Assembly (NCBI RefSeq): GCF_020281205.1
Contig: NZ_JACXZC010000030.1
Span: 1-35,181, forward strand
Source: Empedobacter stercoris
Lineage (GTDB): Bacteria > Bacteroidota > Bacteroidia > Flavobacteriales > Weeksellaceae
Reading direction: 5' to 3'
DNA length: 35,181 bases
The notes beneath the pieces were generated by a model. The model made no database searches. It saw only the letters and a list, made by a program, of their open reading frames with translations, and was not told the DNA's origin. This document shows positions 34,426-35,181 of the stretch, in pieces; position 1 is the first letter of the stretch; each line of letters opens with the position of its first letter. The position numbers were made by a program, and so were the translations under genes.

Positions 34426-35033
34426 AAATCGATTTCACAAAAAGTAACGACGGGTTAGTTCCTGTTGTTATTCAAAATTACCTAAACAATCAAGTGTTGA
34501 TGTTGGGTTATATGAACGAAGAAGCATTTGCAAAAACAGAAGAATTAGGAAAAGTAACATTCTATTCGCGTTCAAAAAATAGATTATGGACAAAAGGGGA
34601 AGAATCTGGCAACTTTTTAGAAGTAAAATCAATCGCGATTGATTGCGATAAAGATACGATTTTAATCAAAGCTAAACCTTTTGGACCTACTTGTCATATA
34701 GGTTCTACAACGTGTTTCAACGAAGTTTCGAATCGTGGATTTGTTTATGAATTAGAACAAACGATTAACGATCGAATCGATTTAGCAGAAGATAAAGATT
34801 CGTACACCTATAAGTTATACAATAAAGGAATCAATAAAGTGGCGCAGAAAGTCGGAGAAGAAGCCGTAGAAATTGTTATCGAAGCCAAAGACAATAACGA
34901 CGACTTATTCTTAGGTGAAGCAGCCGATTTAATGTATCACTATTTAATCCTGCTAAAAGCTAAAGGATTCAAATTAGAAGACGTAGAAAACGTTTTAAAA
35001 TCAAGAGAAAACGGTCCAAGAAGACCGGAATAA
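34422..35033 (+). CDS. hisI: Bifunctional phosphoribosyl-AMP cyclohydrolase / phosphoribosyl-ATP pyrophosphatase
   Basis: A 203-residue fusion, often named HisIE. The N-terminal cyclohydrolase (about 1-105) has [31 protein letters not shown], and the metal-binding region [19 protein letters not shown]. The C-terminal pyrophosphatase (about 115-203) has [20 protein letters not shown] and [15 protein letters not shown]. Together they perform steps two and three of the pathway. It is the last gene of the operon, followed by a strong terminator. Confidence 0.96.
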   Translation: MKIDFTKSNDGLVPVVIQNYLNNQVLMLGYMNEEAFAKTEELGKVTFYSRSKNRLWTKGEESGNFLEVKSIAIDCDKDTILIKAKPFGPTCHIGSTTCFNEVSNRGFVYELEQTINDRIDLAEDKDSYTYKLYNKGINKVAQKVGEEAVEIVIEAKDNNDDLFLGEAADLMYHYLILLKAKGFKLEDVENVLKSRENGPRRPE

Positions 35034-35038
35034 ATTAG

Positions 35039-35070
35039 AAAAAACCTCATCTATCAGGATGAGGTTTTTT
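35039..35070 (+). terminator. his operon terminator
   Basis: AAAAAACCTCATC (35039-35051) pairs with GATGAGGTTTTTT (35058-35070) around TATCAG, 5 bases after the hisIE stop codon. Confidence 0.93.
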
Positions 35071-35081
35071 TATGAAAATAT

Positions 35082-35181
35082 TGTCCCGTCCTGAAATAGC
35101 GACACAAAAAAAATAATCGTTATTATGGAAGAAAGAAACAATTATGTCAAACGCACTCAGCGCGATTACAGTATGTCTTTT
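35082..35181 (+). mobile_element. Left end of an insertion sequence (runs off the window)
   Basis: The sequence from about 35082, TGTCCCGTCCTGAAATAGCG, looks like the terminal inverted repeat of an IS3-type element common in Flavobacteriia, and a transposase frame opens 43 bases inside it. It begins 12 bases after the his terminator. The other end and target duplication lie outside, so the boundary is approximate. Confidence 0.65.
35125..35181 (+). CDS. Transposase OrfA, N-terminal fragment
   Basis: Nineteen codons are visible before the window ends: MEERNNYVKRTQRDYSMSF. The KRTQRDYSMSF segment is what I recall at the N-terminus of IS3-family OrfA helix-turn-helix proteins in Bacteroidota. 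The remainder is outside the window, so intactness cannot be judged. Confidence 0.65.
   Translation, partial: MEERNNYVKRTQRDYSMSF

Overview
The window is a piece of a low-GC chromosome from the Bacteroidota, class Flavobacteriia (a Flavobacteriaceae/Weeksellaceae type such as an Empedobacter or Chryseobacterium relative; the genus cannot be fixed from sequence alone). The evidence is the set of phylum-restricted genes (gldB, gldC, sprA, a type IX secretion C-terminal sorting domain), the fused cbb3 oxidase gene ccoNO, and promoters of the Bacteroidota form TTG-N17..22-TAnnTTTG in front of most transcription units. No rRNA or tRNA gene was seen.

Layout. 1-4.1 kb: a small lipoprotein, an orphan TolC-type outer-membrane protein, gldC-gldB (gliding/type IX secretion), and divergent nadE. 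4.1-5.5 kb: an 11-copy heptanucleotide repeat, a dispersed palindrome, a frame-disrupted small lipoprotein gene, then vanZ-like and gcvH. 5.5-13.3 kb: the very large sprA (type IX secretion translocon) overlapping ruvA. 13.4-13.9 kb: a frame-disrupted small membrane-protein gene. 13.9-22.7 kb: a complete cbb3 oxidase cluster in the order ccoI, ccoS, ccoNO, ccoQ, ccoP, then a hairpin and a new promoter, ccoG, ccoH and a SafE-like membrane protein. 22.7-24.1 kb: a divergent Crp/Fnr regulator and a secreted DsrE-like protein with a perfect palindrome in activator position. 24.1-26.4 kb: hflX and a type IX secreted protein whose start codon reads ACG. 26.5-35.0 kb: the whole histidine operon hisG-D-C-B-H-A-F-IE, preceded by a leader peptide with six consecutive His codons and an attenuator. 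At the right edge the end of an insertion sequence begins just after the his terminator.

How the parts fit. SprA, GldB and GldC are parts of type IX secretion/gliding, and the gene at 25.5 kb encodes a likely cargo. The cco genes build a high-affinity oxidase for low oxygen: CcoI and CcoG handle copper, CcoH and CcoS assist assembly, and the neighbouring Crp/Fnr protein is the natural candidate regulator. The his operon is controlled by transcription attenuation.

The most unusual structure is in the his operon. All seven gaps between its non-overlapping cistrons are filled with degenerate A/T-rich arrays, typically a left half rich in AAGTT/GTAAGT words and a right half rich in AACTTAAAAAC words, that is, a loose inverted repeat. 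One gap also carries a gene for an S23/Avd-like four-helix-bundle protein, and another contains a clean 24-bp tandem repeat that runs up to the hisA start codon. Other intergenic regions in the window lack these arrays.
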